Shown: piece after piece, positions 45,107-54,401 of the stretch
Numbering within the stretch: the first letter of the stretch is position 1
Layout of the letters: the number at the start of each line of letters is the position of its first letter
Assembly: GCF_026672545.1 (NCBI RefSeq)
Contig: NZ_JAPPRJ010000001.1
Coordinates: forward strand, 2,233,501 to 2,297,500
Source of the DNA: Rhizobium sp. SL86
GTDB taxonomy: Bacteria > Pseudomonadota > Alphaproteobacteria > Rhizobiales > Rhizobiaceae
DNA length: 64,000 bases
Direction of reading: 5' to 3'
Program-made: the position numbers and the translations under genes
Notes under the pieces: generated by a model
Told to the model about the DNA's origin: nothing
Databases searched by the model: none
The model's input: only the letters and a program-made list of their open reading frames with translations

Positions 45107-46681
45107 ATGGCTGCCACTGCCGTGGTCGGCGCCATTCCAGCCGACCCTCCGATGGATAGACGCAAGCTCATCGCCTTCTTCGCGATGGTCGTCGGCATGT
45201 TCATGTCCATCCTCGACATCCAGATCGTCTCCGCGTCGCTGGCGGAAATCCAGGCCGGCCTTTCCGCCGGTTCTGACGAAATCGCCTGGGTGCAGACATC
45301 CTATCTGATTGCCGAAGTCATCATGATCCCGCTGTCGGGAACGCTGGCGCGCATCCTGTCGACCCGTGTTCTCTTCACGCTCTGCGCCGGCGGGTTCACC
45401 ATCGCCTCGGCGCTCTGCGCGACGGCGACCAATATCGAGCAGATGATCATCTACCGCGCCATCCAGGGTTTTATCGGCGGTGGCATGATCCCGTCCGTTT
45501 TCGCGGCGGCCTTCACCATCTTTCCGCCCTCCAAGCGTTCGGTTGTCTCGCCGATCATCGGTCTCATCGCGACGCTCGCGCCGACGATCGGGCCAACGGT
45601 CGGCGGTTATCTCAGCAATGCCTTTTCCTGGCACTGGCTGTTCCTCGTCAATATCGTGCCCGGCATCTTCGTCACTGTTCTGGCCTGGAGCTTCATCGAT
45701 TTCGACAAACCGCAGCACCAGTTGATGAAGCGTTTCGACTGGTGGGGACTTGCCTCCATGGCGGTCTTCCTCGGGTCGCTCGAATACGTGCTGGAGGAAG
45801 GCAACAACAAGGACTGGTTCAGCGACGAACACATCGTGTTGGGCACGGTCGCCATGGTGGTCGGTGCGGTGGTGTTCTTCTGGCGCGCCTTCAAGGTGGA
45901 TTTCCCGGTCGTCGACCTGAAGGCTTTCACGAACCGGAATTTTGCGTTCGGATCGCTGTTTTCCTTCATCATGGGCGTCGGCCTCTATGGCCTGACCTAT
46001 ATCTATCCTCTCTATCTCGCCCGCATCCGCGGTTACGATGCGCTGATGATCGGCGAGACCATGTTCGTGTCCGGCATGGCGATGTTCTTCACCGCACCCG
46101 TTGCCGGCATGCTGTCGAACAAGCTCGATCCGCGGGTGATGATGGGCATCGGTTTCTTCGGTTTTGCGCTCGGCACCTATATGGTGACGGGACTGACGGC
46201 GGACTGGGATTTTTACGAACTGCTCGTGCCGCAGATCCTGCGCGGCTGCTCGCTGATGTTGTGCATGGTGCCGATCAACAATGTCGCGCTCGGCACGCTG
46301 CCGCCGCAGCGCATCCAGAACGCGTCCGGCCTCTACAACCTGACGCGCAACCTCGGCGGTGCCGTCGGCCTTGCGATCATCAACACCATGCTGACGCAGC
46401 GGGCGGACGAACATTACGCCCGGCTGTCGGAGCATGTGAATTTCGGAAATCCGGCCGCGCTCGCCTGGCTGGACAATGTCGGCGCGAACTACAGCGCCTA
46501 TGGTATCGATGGAACGAGTGCGGCCTTGAGCAAGCTCTCCGGCATGGTGAGCCAGCAGGCCACGGTCATGTCCTTCATCGACGTCTTCATGGCACTCACC
46601 GTGCTCTTCGGATCGCTGATCCTGCTGGTCAGCCTGATATCAAAGCCCAAGGCGGCACCGCCCGCCGGGGCAGGCCATTAG
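45107..46681 (+). CDS. EmrB-type DHA2 multidrug efflux permease (MFS)
   Basis: 524 aa with 14 membrane helices, as in the DHA2 family. Signature features are motif C-like GLIATLAPTIGPTVGGYLS in helix 5 and FMSILDIQIVSASLAEIQAGL in helix 1 (the LDxxIVNVALP-like motif with serines). AAGGAG lies 6 bp before ATG 45107. It is 30 bp after the adaptor gene. Likely exports hydrophobic drugs or acids using proton flux. Controlled by the divergent TetR. Confidence 0.93.
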   Translation: MAATAVVGAIPADPPMDRRKLIAFFAMVVGMFMSILDIQIVSASLAEIQAGLSAGSDEIAWVQTSYLIAEVIMIPLSGTLARILSTRVLFTLCAGGFTIASALCATATNIEQMIIYRAIQGFIGGGMIPSVFAAAFTIFPPSKRSVVSPIIGLIATLAPTIGPTVGGYLSNAFSWHWLFLVNIVPGIFVTVLAWSFIDFDKPQHQLMKRFDWWGLASMAVFLGSLEYVLEEGNNKDWFSDEHIVLGTVAMVVGAVVFFWRAFKVDFPVVDLKAFTNRNFAFGSLFSFIMGVGLYGLTYIYPLYLARIRGYDALMIGETMFVSGMAMFFTAPVAGMLSNKLDPRVMMGIGFFGFALGTYMVTGLTADWDFYELLVPQILRGCSLMLCMVPINNVALGTLPPQRIQNASGLYNLTRNLGGAVGLAIINTMLTQRADEHYARLSEHVNFGNPAALAWLDNVGANYSAYGIDGTSAALSKLSGMVSQQATVMSFIDVFMALTVLFGSLILLVSLISKPKAAPPAGAGH

Positions 46682-46758
46682 TCCTTCTCGTTTCTCCCGA
46701 AATCCACCGCTGAGAAGGACTGAGGAGGGATCGTCGCACCAGCGGCGGCCCCTTTTTT
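46681..46758 (+). terminator. Possible transcript-end structure after the efflux operon
   Basis: GTCCTTCTC and GAGAAGGAC (46681-46689, 46712-46720) form a 9-bp stem with a 22-base loop. A second GC stem (CGTCGC with GCGGCG) is followed by CCCC and six T at 46753-46758. The combination suggests a terminator, but the stem nearest the T-run is weak. Confidence 0.4.
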
Positions 46759-46836
46759 CATGCGCGATCGTCTTTTTGTGTATGCTCCTGATTTACGTAC
46801 CTCAAGATCTGCGCTAAAGGTGTCCGCGGAGGAGAC

Positions 46837-47862
46837 ATGAAGCCAACCGTTCACGATATCGCCGCCCATGCGGGTGTCAGCCTTGCCACCGTCGACCGTG
46901 TGTTGAACGGCCGTGCGGGCGTGCGCCCGGCGATGAAGGCGAAGGTCGAAGCGGCGGTCGAGGCGCTCGGTTTCGTGCGCGATGTCGCAGCGGCGAACCT
47001 TGCGAAGGGCCGGGTCTACAATTTCGTCTTCATTCTGCCCGCCAACAACAACTCCTTCATGCAGAACCTGCGCCTTGAGGTTCAGGCCGCTGCCGAACGC
47101 GGTGCGCGGGAACGGATGTCGATCGTGTTGCGCGACGTTCCGGCCTTCGACCCGGCTGCCCTGGTTGCCGCGCTGGACCGGGTTCTGGAGGAGGGGCTGG
47201 ACGGTGTGGCTTTCGTGGCCGTCGATGCGCCGGAGGTCCGGGCGGCGGCCGACCGGCTGGTGGAGGCCGGCATCGCCGTCGTGACGCTCGTCTCCGATCT
47301 CAGCGCCTCGCGACGCACGCATTTCGCCGGGATCGACAACAGCGCAGCGGGCCGCACGGCCGGCACGCTCATGGGCCGGTTCCTCGGGGCGCGCCCGGGG
47401 CTCGTGCTTCCGCTTGCCGGTTCGCTGATGGTGCGCGACCACCGGGAGCGGCTGGAAGGGTTTACCGCCGTGATGGGCGAGCGGTTTGGCGCCCGCGCCA
47501 TCCTGCCCGTGCTCGAGGGGCGCGATGACCCTGCCGAAACCGAACGGCTGGTGACGCAGGCGATTGCCGAGCATCAAGGCATTGCCGGCATCTACAGCGC
47601 CGGCGCCGGCAATCGCGGGCTCATCCACGCGCTTTCGATGCTCTCGCGCGAAGCCCGCCCGGTGGTGATCCTGCACGAGCTGACGCCCGCCACGCGCGAG
47701 GCGCTGTCGCAGGAACTCATCGATGCGGTGTTGAACCAGGATGCCGGGCACGAGGTGCGCAGCGCTTTGCGCGTGCTCAAAGCCAGGGCGGATGGCGATG
47801 CGGTGATCGCCGCTCAGGAGCGCATCCGCATCGACATTTTCTTGAAGGACAATCTGCCCTGA
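46837..47862 (+). CDS. LacI-family regulator, probably of xylose genes
   Basis: 341 aa. The N-terminal headpiece is TVHDIAAHAGVSLATVDRVLNGRAGV, with aspartate where most LacI members have serine (VSRV). The C-terminal part resembles sugar ABC binding proteins (type 4 periplasmic fold; FVFILPANNNSFMQ). It is 26 bp upstream of xylB and followed by xylA, so it likely controls D-xylose use. The ATG follows GGAGG. An operator cannot be assigned with confidence. Confidence 0.88.
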   Translation: MKPTVHDIAAHAGVSLATVDRVLNGRAGVRPAMKAKVEAAVEALGFVRDVAAANLAKGRVYNFVFILPANNNSFMQNLRLEVQAAAERGARERMSIVLRDVPAFDPAALVAALDRVLEEGLDGVAFVAVDAPEVRAAADRLVEAGIAVVTLVSDLSASRRTHFAGIDNSAAGRTAGTLMGRFLGARPGLVLPLAGSLMVRDHRERLEGFTAVMGERFGARAILPVLEGRDDPAETERLVTQAIAEHQGIAGIYSAGAGNRGLIHALSMLSREARPVVILHELTPATREALSQELIDAVLNQDAGHEVRSALRVLKARADGDAVIAAQERIRIDIFLKDNLP

Positions 47863-47888
47863 GACACGGGGCGGCAAAGGAGGACACC

Positions 47889-49337
47889 ATGTATCTCGGT
47901 CTCGACCTCGGCACGTCCGGCGTCAAAGCGATGCTGATCGATGGCGACCAGCGCGTCGTGGGTTCCGCCACCGGCGGTCTCGACGTCTCGCGCCCGCATC
48001 CCGGCTGGTCGGAACAGGACCCGGCGCATTGGATCCACGCCACCCAGGAAGCTGTCGGGGCGCTGAAGGCCGCACATCCGGCGGAACTGGCTGCCGTACG
48101 CGGCATCGGCCTGTCCGGCCATATGCATGGTGCGACGCTGATCGATGCCTCGGACGCCGTTCTTCGGCCCTGCATCCTGTGGAACGATACGCGCTCCTTT
48201 GCCGAAGCGGCGGCGCTCGATGCCGATCCGCGCTTTCGGGCTCTGACCGGCAATATTGTCTTTCCGGGCTTTACGGCGCCGAAGCTCGCCTGGGTGAAGA
48301 ATAACGAGCCGGACGTGTTCTCCAGGGTCGCCAAGGTGCTGCTGCCGAAGGATTATCTGCGGCTCTGGCTGTCGGGCGAGCATATCTCCGAGATGTCCGA
48401 TTCCGCCGGCACGAGCTGGCTGGACACCGGAAAACGCGCCTGGTCTCAAGAACTCCTGGCGGCGACGGATCTTTCGGAAGAGCAGATGCCTCGCCTGGTC
48501 GAGGGCACCGAACAGGGCGGCACGTTGCGTGCGGAACTTGCCGCCGAATGGGGCATGGGCTCCGGCGTGGTGATTGCCGGCGGCGCCGGCGACAATGCGG
48601 CCTCTGCCTGCGGCATGGGCACGGTGGCGGAAGGCCAGGCCTTCGTTTCGCTTGGCACCTCCGGCGTGCTGTTTGCTGCAAACGGGTCCTACCTGCCGAA
48701 GCCGGAAAGCGCGGTGCACGCTTTCTGCCACGCGCTGCCCAACACCTGGCACCAGATGGGCGTGATCCTGTCGGCCACCGATGCCCTAAACTGGCATGCC
48801 AAGGTGACCGGCCGCACGGCGGGCGAGCTCTCCGCCGAAGTGGGCGACGTTCTCCACGCACCGACGGGCGTCACCTTCCTGCCCTATCTCTCCGGTGAGC
48901 GCACGCCGCACAATGACGCAAAGATCCGTGGCGCCTTTATCGGTTTGGGCCATGAGAGCGGGCGTGCGGAGTTGACACAGGCCGTGATGGAAGGCGTGAC
49001 CTTTGCCATTCGCGACAGTCTGGAGGCGCTGAAATCCGCCGGCACCAGCATCAGCCGGGTGACGGCGATCGGCGGCGGCTCGCGTTCGCGCTACTGGCTC
49101 GCCTCGATTGCCACCGCGCTCGACATGCCGGTCGATATTCCGGCGGACGGCGATTTCGGTGCGGCCTTCGGCGCCGCTCGCCTCGGCCTGATCGCCGCCA
49201 CCGGTGCCGATCCGCTGACGGTCTGCACGGCGCCGCAGACGGCGGAGACGGTGGAGCCGGTTGCGGATCTGACCGTCGCCTACGAGACCGCCTACCACCG
49301 CTACCGGGCGCTTTACCCGGCGATCCGGGGGATTTGA
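47889..49337 (+). CDS. xylB: Xylulokinase
   Basis: 482 aa FGGY carbohydrate kinase. LGLDLGTSGVKAMLID is the N-terminal phosphate motif, GIGLSGHMHGATLID holds the xylulose-binding MHG motif, GAGDNAASACGMG is the hinge segment, and IGGGSRSRYWLASIATAL is the C-terminal FGGY signature 2 region. It phosphorylates D-xylulose to D-xylulose 5-phosphate. AAAGGAGG precedes the ATG. It is followed by xylA, with a RIME-like repeat between. Confidence 0.96.
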   Translation: MYLGLDLGTSGVKAMLIDGDQRVVGSATGGLDVSRPHPGWSEQDPAHWIHATQEAVGALKAAHPAELAAVRGIGLSGHMHGATLIDASDAVLRPCILWNDTRSFAEAAALDADPRFRALTGNIVFPGFTAPKLAWVKNNEPDVFSRVAKVLLPKDYLRLWLSGEHISEMSDSAGTSWLDTGKRAWSQELLAATDLSEEQMPRLVEGTEQGGTLRAELAAEWGMGSGVVIAGGAGDNAASACGMGTVAEGQAFVSLGTSGVLFAANGSYLPKPESAVHAFCHALPNTWHQMGVILSATDALNWHAKVTGRTAGELSAEVGDVLHAPTGVTFLPYLSGERTPHNDAKIRGAFIGLGHESGRAELTQAVMEGVTFAIRDSLEALKSAGTSISRVTAIGGGSRSRYWLASIATALDMPVDIPADGDFGAAFGAARLGLIAATGADPLTVCTAPQTAETVEPVADLTVAYETAYHRYRALYPAIRGI

Positions 49338-49344
49338 GACATTG

Positions 49345-49453
49345 CCCCTCACCCTGACCCTCTCCCCGCCAGCGGGGAGAGGGAACGGAGAGGCCGCGGC
49401 TTGATCCCTTCTCCCCGCGTGCGGGGAGAAGGTGCCGGCAGGCGGATGAGGGG
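49345..49453. repeat. RIME-like intergenic palindromic repeat, copy C
   Basis: 109 bp. It begins CCCCTCACCCTGACCCTCTC and ends GGCAGGCGGATGAGGGG. Two hairpins are visible: CCTCTCCCCGC-ca-GCGGGGAGAGG and CCTTCTCCCCGC-gt-GCGGGGAGAAGG. It lies between xylB and xylA. Confidence 0.85.
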
Positions 49454-49512
49454 CCGCGCGACAAGCGCAGAGACGATCTACGACAACGATGATGCTCCAA
49501 GGAGGACAACCC

Positions 49513-50823
49513 ATGTCGACAGGCTTTTTCGGCGATATCCAGAAGATCAAATATGAAGGCGAAGGCAGCAGCAATCCGCTGGCCTTCCGTCACTACAACC
49601 CGGACGAAGTGGTCATGGGCAAGCGCATGGAAGACCATCTGCGTTTTGCCATTGCCTACTGGCATACCTTCACCTGGCCGGGCACCGATCCGTTCGGCGG
49701 CAACACGTTTGAGCGTCCGTGGTTCAAGGATACGATGGATGCCGCCAAGCTGAAGGCGGATGTGGCGTTTGAATTCTTCCAGCTGCTCGGCACGCCGTAT
49801 TACTGCTTCCACGATGCCGACGTGCGTCCGGAAGGCGCGAATTTTGCGGAAAACACGAAGAACCTCAACGAGATCGTCGACTACTTCGCGGAAAAGCAGG
49901 CCGCCACCGGCGTCAAGCTGCTGTGGGGCACGGCAAACCTCTTCTCGCATCGCCGTTACATGTCGGGTGCCGCCACCAATCCGGATCCGGATGTCTTTGC
50001 CTTTGCCGCGGCAACCGTGAAGACCTGCATCGACGCCACCCACAGGCTCGGCGGCGAAAACTACGTGCTCTGGGGCGGCCGCGAAGGCTATGAGACCCTG
50101 CTGAACACGGATCTCAAGAAGGAAATGGACCAGATGGGCCGCTTCCTGAACCTCGTCGTCGAATACAAGCACAAGATCGGTTTCAAGGGCACGATCCTCA
50201 TCGAACCGAAACCGCAGGAGCCTTCCAAGCACCAGTACGACTACGACGTCGCGACCGTCTACGGTTTCCTCAAGAACTACGGTCTCGAGAAGGAAGTGAA
50301 GGTCAATATCGAACAGGGCCACGCAATTCTCGCCGGCCATTCCTTCGAGCATGAACTGGCGCTTGCCAATGCGCTCGGCATTTTCGGTTCGATCGACATG
50401 AACCGCAACGACTACCAGTCCGGCTGGGATACCGACCAGTTCCCGAACAACGTGCCGGAAATGGCGCTTGCCTATTACCAGGTGCTCGCCGGCGGCGGTT
50501 TCACCACCGGTGGTACGAACTTCGATGCCAAGCTGCGTCGCCAGTCGCTCGATCCGGAAGACCTGCTGATCGGCCATATCGGCGGCATCGATTGCTGCGC
50601 CCGTGGCCTGAAGGCAGCGGCTGCCATGCTGGAAGACAAGGCGCTGTCGGGTCCGCTCGCCAGCCGGTATGCCGGCTGGGACAAGGCCGAAAACCAGAAG
50701 ATGCTGCGCGGCGAAGAAGGCCTCGATGTGATTGCGGCCCGTGTGGAAAGCCAGAACGTCAACCCGCAGCCGAAATCCGGCAAGCAGGAGCTTCTGGAAA
50801 ACGTGGTCAACCGCTACGTCTGA
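49513..50823 (+). CDS. xylA: Xylose isomerase
   Basis: 436 aa, standard length for class II XylA. Catalytic histidine is in [13 protein letters not shown], metal ligands in [17 protein letters not shown] and in [19 protein letters not shown], and [13 protein letters not shown] [14 protein letters not shown] is present. It converts D-xylose to D-xylulose, feeding XylB. ATG 49513 follows AAGGAGGA; the in-frame ATG 24 bp upstream has no such site. The last 10 bp overlap the convergent acetyltransferase gene. Confidence 0.97.
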   Translation: MSTGFFGDIQKIKYEGEGSSNPLAFRHYNPDEVVMGKRMEDHLRFAIAYWHTFTWPGTDPFGGNTFERPWFKDTMDAAKLKADVAFEFFQLLGTPYYCFHDADVRPEGANFAENTKNLNEIVDYFAEKQAATGVKLLWGTANLFSHRRYMSGAATNPDPDVFAFAAATVKTCIDATHRLGGENYVLWGGREGYETLLNTDLKKEMDQMGRFLNLVVEYKHKIGFKGTILIEPKPQEPSKHQYDYDVATVYGFLKNYGLEKEVKVNIEQGHAILAGHSFEHELALANALGIFGSIDMNRNDYQSGWDTDQFPNNVPEMALAYYQVLAGGGFTTGGTNFDAKLRRQSLDPEDLLIGHIGGIDCCARGLKAAAAMLEDKALSGPLASRYAGWDKAENQKMLRGEEGLDVIAARVESQNVNPQPKSGKQELLENVVNRYV

Positions 50824-51341
50824 TGCTGATCGAGGCGCTCCCTCCCCAGTGCGGAGGGGGCGCCATCCATGGAGAACCGTTTGGATACGGTTTCCGGTCC
50901 TTCACGGTAATCCTGGAACCCCATGCGGCTGTAATATCGAAGGCCGGCGGCATTTTCCCTGCGAATGGTCGCATCAATGCAGGTGACGCCGTTTGCCCCT
51001 GCCGCTTTCAGGGTTTCGCCAAACAAGTGCCTACCGATACCCATCCCCTGGCTCGATCGATCGACATAGGTTGCGATGATGGCCCAATCCGCGGGTATTT
51101 TGTCTTCTCCCGGCCAATCCGGGTCTGCCCACTCGAGGGCCTGGAAACCGAGAAGCCGGCTATCGCTGACCGCAACCGTGCAGCTGATGGTGAGCGGCGG
51201 AGCGATGAAATGCGAGAGGATGCTCGCCGGGTCGAAGGGGGACCTATGCGCCGTCGTTCCGCCGATCCTGATGATGTCATTGATGAGGCCTGCCATGGCC
51301 ATGGCATCCGCGGGCACGGCATCTCGCACGGTTATTAACAT
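50814..51341 (-). CDS. GNAT-family N-acetyltransferase
   Basis: 175 aa. [18 protein letters not shown] is the usual first strand-helix, and the acetyl-CoA loop is [16 protein letters not shown] (Q/R-x-x-G-x-G). [17 protein letters not shown] is the C-terminal GNAT segment. The pattern resembles phosphinothricin-type acetyltransferases, but the substrate is unknown. A GC-rich stem within its 3' end (50834-50864, 12 bp with one wobble) could act as a terminator for xylA. Confidence 0.85.
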   Translation of the reverse strand: MLITVRDAVPADAMAMAGLINDIIRIGGTTAHRSPFDPASILSHFIAPPLTISCTVAVSDSRLLGFQALEWADPDWPGEDKIPADWAIIATYVDRSSQGMGIGRHLFGETLKAAGANGVTCIDATIRRENAAGLRYYSRMGFQDYREGPETVSKRFSMDGAPSALGRERLDQHQT

Positions 51342-51429
51342 TCCTGCGCCCTCAAGCGGGTTTCATCCCTCACACGGTGGCGGCGATCTGAGATCCATGA
51401 TCGCGCACAGTCAAGATATCAGAAGCGAG

Positions 51430-52452
51430 TCATCTCGACCGCATGGCCGAGGTGACGGAACCGCGGACGATCAGGTCCGGCAGGAGGAGGATTTCTTCCG
51501 TGCCGCCGCCGGGCTCGGCCAGTTGTTTCAGCAGCAGCGCCATGGCTTGGCGACCGATCGCCGAGCGGGGCTGGCGCACAGTGGTGAGCGGCGGAGTGAG
51601 GTAGGTCGCCTGCGGAACGTCGTCGAAGCCGATGATGGAGAAATCGCGCGGCAGGTCGTAACCGCGCGCCGCAAGCCCGTTGATGACACCGACGGCGGTT
51701 GCATCATTGACGCACATGAAGGCGCTCGGCAGCGTGTCGCGCATGAACAATTGCTCGACGGCCAGCCGGCCGGCCTCGACGGATCCCTCGCCGTCGATGA
51801 CGATGCGCTTCTCCTGCGGAATACGGGCGGCATCGAGCGCGATGTCATACCCTTTTCGTCGCCGGACATGGCCGAGCTTCGTCTTCGAATCGCCGATGAA
51901 GGCGATGTCGCGGTGGCCGGAGGCGAGCAGATATTCCGCCGCCTTGCGGGCGCCCGCGGTGTCGTCCACGCCGACATAGGAGACCTTGGTGCCGAAGACC
52001 GGCTCGAAGACGGCGACCGTCGGCGGCAGCCGCTGCGCCAGTTCCTGGTGGCCGAAGGGCTCGTGACCGGTAAACAGAACCAGGCCTGCCGCCTGGTTGG
52101 AATTCAGAAACTTGAGATATTCGAGGCCACGCTCGGGATCGTTTTGGGTGTGGCCGATCAGGACGCCGTACCCATGGGCGCGGGCCTCGTTCTCGATGCC
52201 GATCAGGATGGAGGAGAAGTTCGGGTCGCCGATGTCGGGCGCCAGCACCAGGATCATGTTGGAGCGGCCCATGCGCAGCGACCGCGCCATGGCATTCGTC
52301 GTGTAGCCGGTGATGGCGATTGCCTGGTTCACGCGCTGGCGTGTCGATTTGGCCACCTTGTCCGGCGTGTGGATGGCGCGGCTCACCGTCGCGATCGAGA
52401 CTTCCGCGAGGCGGGCAACATCTTCGATCGTGGCAGGTGTTGCATTCGACAA
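51430..52452 (-). CDS. LacI-family regulator of the divergent sugar-import operon
   Basis: 340 aa from a TTG at 52452, which places TIEDVARLAEVSIATVSRAIHTPDKV eight residues from the start, as usual for LacI. The open frame runs to another TTG at 52518; no ATG or clear ribosome site decides. The effector domain has VLAPDIGDPNFSSILIGIE and the late IIGFDDVPQATYLTPPLTTVRQP motif. It is divergent from an Rbs-type importer, and tandem palindromes in the gap are probable operators. Confidence 0.88.
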   Translation of the reverse strand: MSNATPATIEDVARLAEVSIATVSRAIHTPDKVAKSTRQRVNQAIAITGYTTNAMARSLRMGRSNMILVLAPDIGDPNFSSILIGIENEARAHGYGVLIGHTQNDPERGLEYLKFLNSNQAAGLVLFTGHEPFGHQELAQRLPPTVAVFEPVFGTKVSYVGVDDTAGARKAAEYLLASGHRDIAFIGDSKTKLGHVRRRKGYDIALDAARIPQEKRIVIDGEGSVEAGRLAVEQLFMRDTLPSAFMCVNDATAVGVINGLAARGYDLPRDFSIIGFDDVPQATYLTPPLTTVRQPRSAIGRQAMALLLKQLAEPGGGTEEILLLPDLIVRGSVTSAMRSR

Positions 52453-52563
52453 GGGCGCAATCCGGATGGTCTTGGAACAGGCTTCGAATGGCTTGGAATG
52501 ATCCGGGGCTGGCTGCAACAGTCAAATGGTTGAGTGGCTCGATAATCCCCAATGATGCAATCA

Positions 52564-52598
52564 TGTAAACCTTTACATGCGCCATGTAAAGGTTTACA
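52564..52598. promoter_or_regulatory. Tandem LacI-type operators in a 35-bp inverted repeat
   Basis: TGTAAACCTTTACATG (52564-52579), three bases, then its exact complement in inverted order (52583-52598). Each arm contains its own palindrome: TGTAAA-cc-TTTACA and TGTAAA-gg-TTTACA, with centres 21 bp apart, two helical turns. The site is 40 bp before the ATPase gene of the sugar importer. Confidence 0.75.
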
Positions 52599-52637
52599 CA
52601 ATGCTCATATGCGGTTGAGGAGCCGCGGGAGGATATC

Positions 52638-54176
52638 ATGACCGGGGATGGGGAGGAGGCGCCTGCGACAGAGCTGGTGCCCGTGTTGGCGGCTGAGCGT
52701 GTCTCAAAAAGCTTCGGCGAAGTGCAGGTTCTGTTCAGCGTCGATTTCGACGTCCGGCCGGGCGAGGTGCACGCGCTGGTCGGTGAAAACGGCGCCGGAA
52801 AATCGACGCTGGTCAAGATCCTGTCGGGTTTCGAAAGCCCGAGCTCGGGACGCCTGCTTCTGGACGGGCAACCGGTCAGCCTGCCGGCGAATGGCGATGC
52901 GGAAGCGCTCGGCATCATTCTCATCCACCAGGAATTTAATCTTGCGGACCATCTGACGGTTGCCGAGAGCCTGTTTCTCGGCCGCGAGGTCACGCGCTTC
53001 GGCATTCTCGACCGCCGCTTCATGCGCGCCGAGACCCGTCGTATTCTCGATATGTTGGGCTCCCATGTGGATGAGGACGCGCTGATCAGTTCGCTGGCCG
53101 TCGCCGACAAGCAGATGGTGGAGGTCGCCAAGGCGATCAGCCGCGATGCGCGGGTGATCTTCATGGACGAGCCGACGGCGGTCCTGTCGCGGGAGGAGAC
53201 CGATATCCTCTTCGATCAGGTGCGCAAGCTGCGTCAGACGGGTACGAGCTTCGTCTTCGTCACCCACAAGCTGAACGAGGTGATGGAGCTCAGCGACCGG
53301 GTGACGGTGCTGCGCGACGGACAGTGGATCAAGACCGCGCCGACCTCGCTTCTCGACAGCGATTCGATCGCTCAGCTGATGGTGGGGCGCGAGCTGTCCA
53401 GCCTCTATCCCGCCAAACACGAGCCGGATGTGGATGAAGAGGTCGTTCTCTCCGTGCGCGGCCTTTCGACGGGTTACGTCAAGGATGTCAGCTTCGATCT
53501 GCGCAAGGGCGAGATCCTGGGTTTTTCCGGCCTGATCGGCTCCGGCCGGACCGAAATCATGGAGGCGATCATCGGGCTTCGCTCTCGCTTATCGGGCGAG
53601 GTCAGCGTGAAGGGGGAGCTTCTCCCGGCCCATGATCTGGACGAGGCCACACGCCGCGGGCTTGCCTACATGACGAAGGACCGCAAGGGCCGGGGCCTGC
53701 TGCTCGACGAGGGCATGACGGCGAACCTGACGCTGCAATCGCTCTTTCGCCATGTGCGGTACGGGTATCTCGATCCGGCGAGTGAGGCGGAGGCGATGGC
53801 GCGCGCCAAGCGCCGTTTCGACATCCGGGTGCGGGACGACCGGGTGAGGGTCGGGCGCATGTCGGGCGGCAACCAGCAGAAGCTGATGCTGGCGAAGATC
53901 ATGGAAACGGCGCCTCAGATCGTCATCATCGACGAGCCGACGCGCGGCATTGATGTCGGCACGAAGCAGCAGATCTACCATTTCATCGCGGCACTGGCGC
54001 GGGACGGCTGTTCCGTCATCGTCGTCTCCTCCGAAATGCCGGAGGTGATCGGGCTTTGCACCCGCGTGATGGTGATGCGCGAGGGACATCTGGTCGGCCA
54101 GCTGGAAGGCGACGACATCAACGAACAGACCATCATGCGTTACGCCGCCGGCCTGAAACGGCAGATGGCGGGGTAG
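52638..54176 (+). CDS. Sugar ABC importer ATPase (RbsA/MglA-like, two NBDs)
   Basis: 512 aa with two nucleotide-binding domains, as in monosaccharide importers of the CUT2 family. Domain 1 has [14 protein letters not shown] (about 49-62) and the Walker B segment VIFMDEPTAVLS. Domain 2 (about 265-505) has a degenerate Walker A GLIGSGRTEIM, the signature SGGNQQKLMLAK and IVIIDEPTRGIDVG. Degenerate second Walker A is normal for the family. First gene of the operon controlled by the tandem operators. Confidence 0.93.
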   Translation: MTGDGEEAPATELVPVLAAERVSKSFGEVQVLFSVDFDVRPGEVHALVGENGAGKSTLVKILSGFESPSSGRLLLDGQPVSLPANGDAEALGIILIHQEFNLADHLTVAESLFLGREVTRFGILDRRFMRAETRRILDMLGSHVDEDALISSLAVADKQMVEVAKAISRDARVIFMDEPTAVLSREETDILFDQVRKLRQTGTSFVFVTHKLNEVMELSDRVTVLRDGQWIKTAPTSLLDSDSIAQLMVGRELSSLYPAKHEPDVDEEVVLSVRGLSTGYVKDVSFDLRKGEILGFSGLIGSGRTEIMEAIIGLRSRLSGEVSVKGELLPAHDLDEATRRGLAYMTKDRKGRGLLLDEGMTANLTLQSLFRHVRYGYLDPASEAEAMARAKRRFDIRVRDDRVRVGRMSGGNQQKLMLAKIMETAPQIVIIDEPTRGIDVGTKQQIYHFIAALARDGCSVIVVSSEMPEVIGLCTRVMVMREGHLVGQLEGDDINEQTIMRYAAGLKRQMAG

Positions 54177-54204
54177 GCAGCCAGATTTATTGTTGGGGTA
54201 AGAA

Positions 54205-54327
54205 CCCCTCATCCGGCCCTTTGGGCCACCTTCTCCCCAAGGGGAGAAGGGAAGAGCCGCAACGCTGGCGATTCTCCTCTCCCCTTGGGGAGAGGTCCGC
54301 CGAGCAGAGCGGAGGCGGGGTGAGGGA
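54205..54327. repeat. RIME-like intergenic palindromic repeat, copy D (inverted)
   Basis: 123 bp in the opposite orientation to copies B, C and E: it begins CCCCTCATCCGGCCCTTTGG and ends GGCGGGGTGAGGGA. Hairpins are CCTTCTCCCC-aa-GGGGAGAAGG and CCTCTCCCC-tt-GGGGAGAGG. It lies between the ATPase and permease genes of the sugar importer. Confidence 0.82.
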
Positions 54328-54401
54328 ACGGCTCCACAGGGTGAGAACAAATTGAAACGGGCCGCAAGAGCCTTGGGGTCTAACGGGAGGAAGTGTTGGA
54401 C

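Noticed and set aside
43865..46435. An 856-codon minus-strand open frame opposite the efflux pair
   Set aside because: Antisense shadow of emrA/emrB-like genes; composition typical of reverse-frame GC-rich DNA.
50834..50864. Intrinsic terminator for xylA
   Set aside because: The 12-bp stem is strong but has no T-run and lies within the coding sequence of the convergent acetyltransferase, so it is noted only in that entry.
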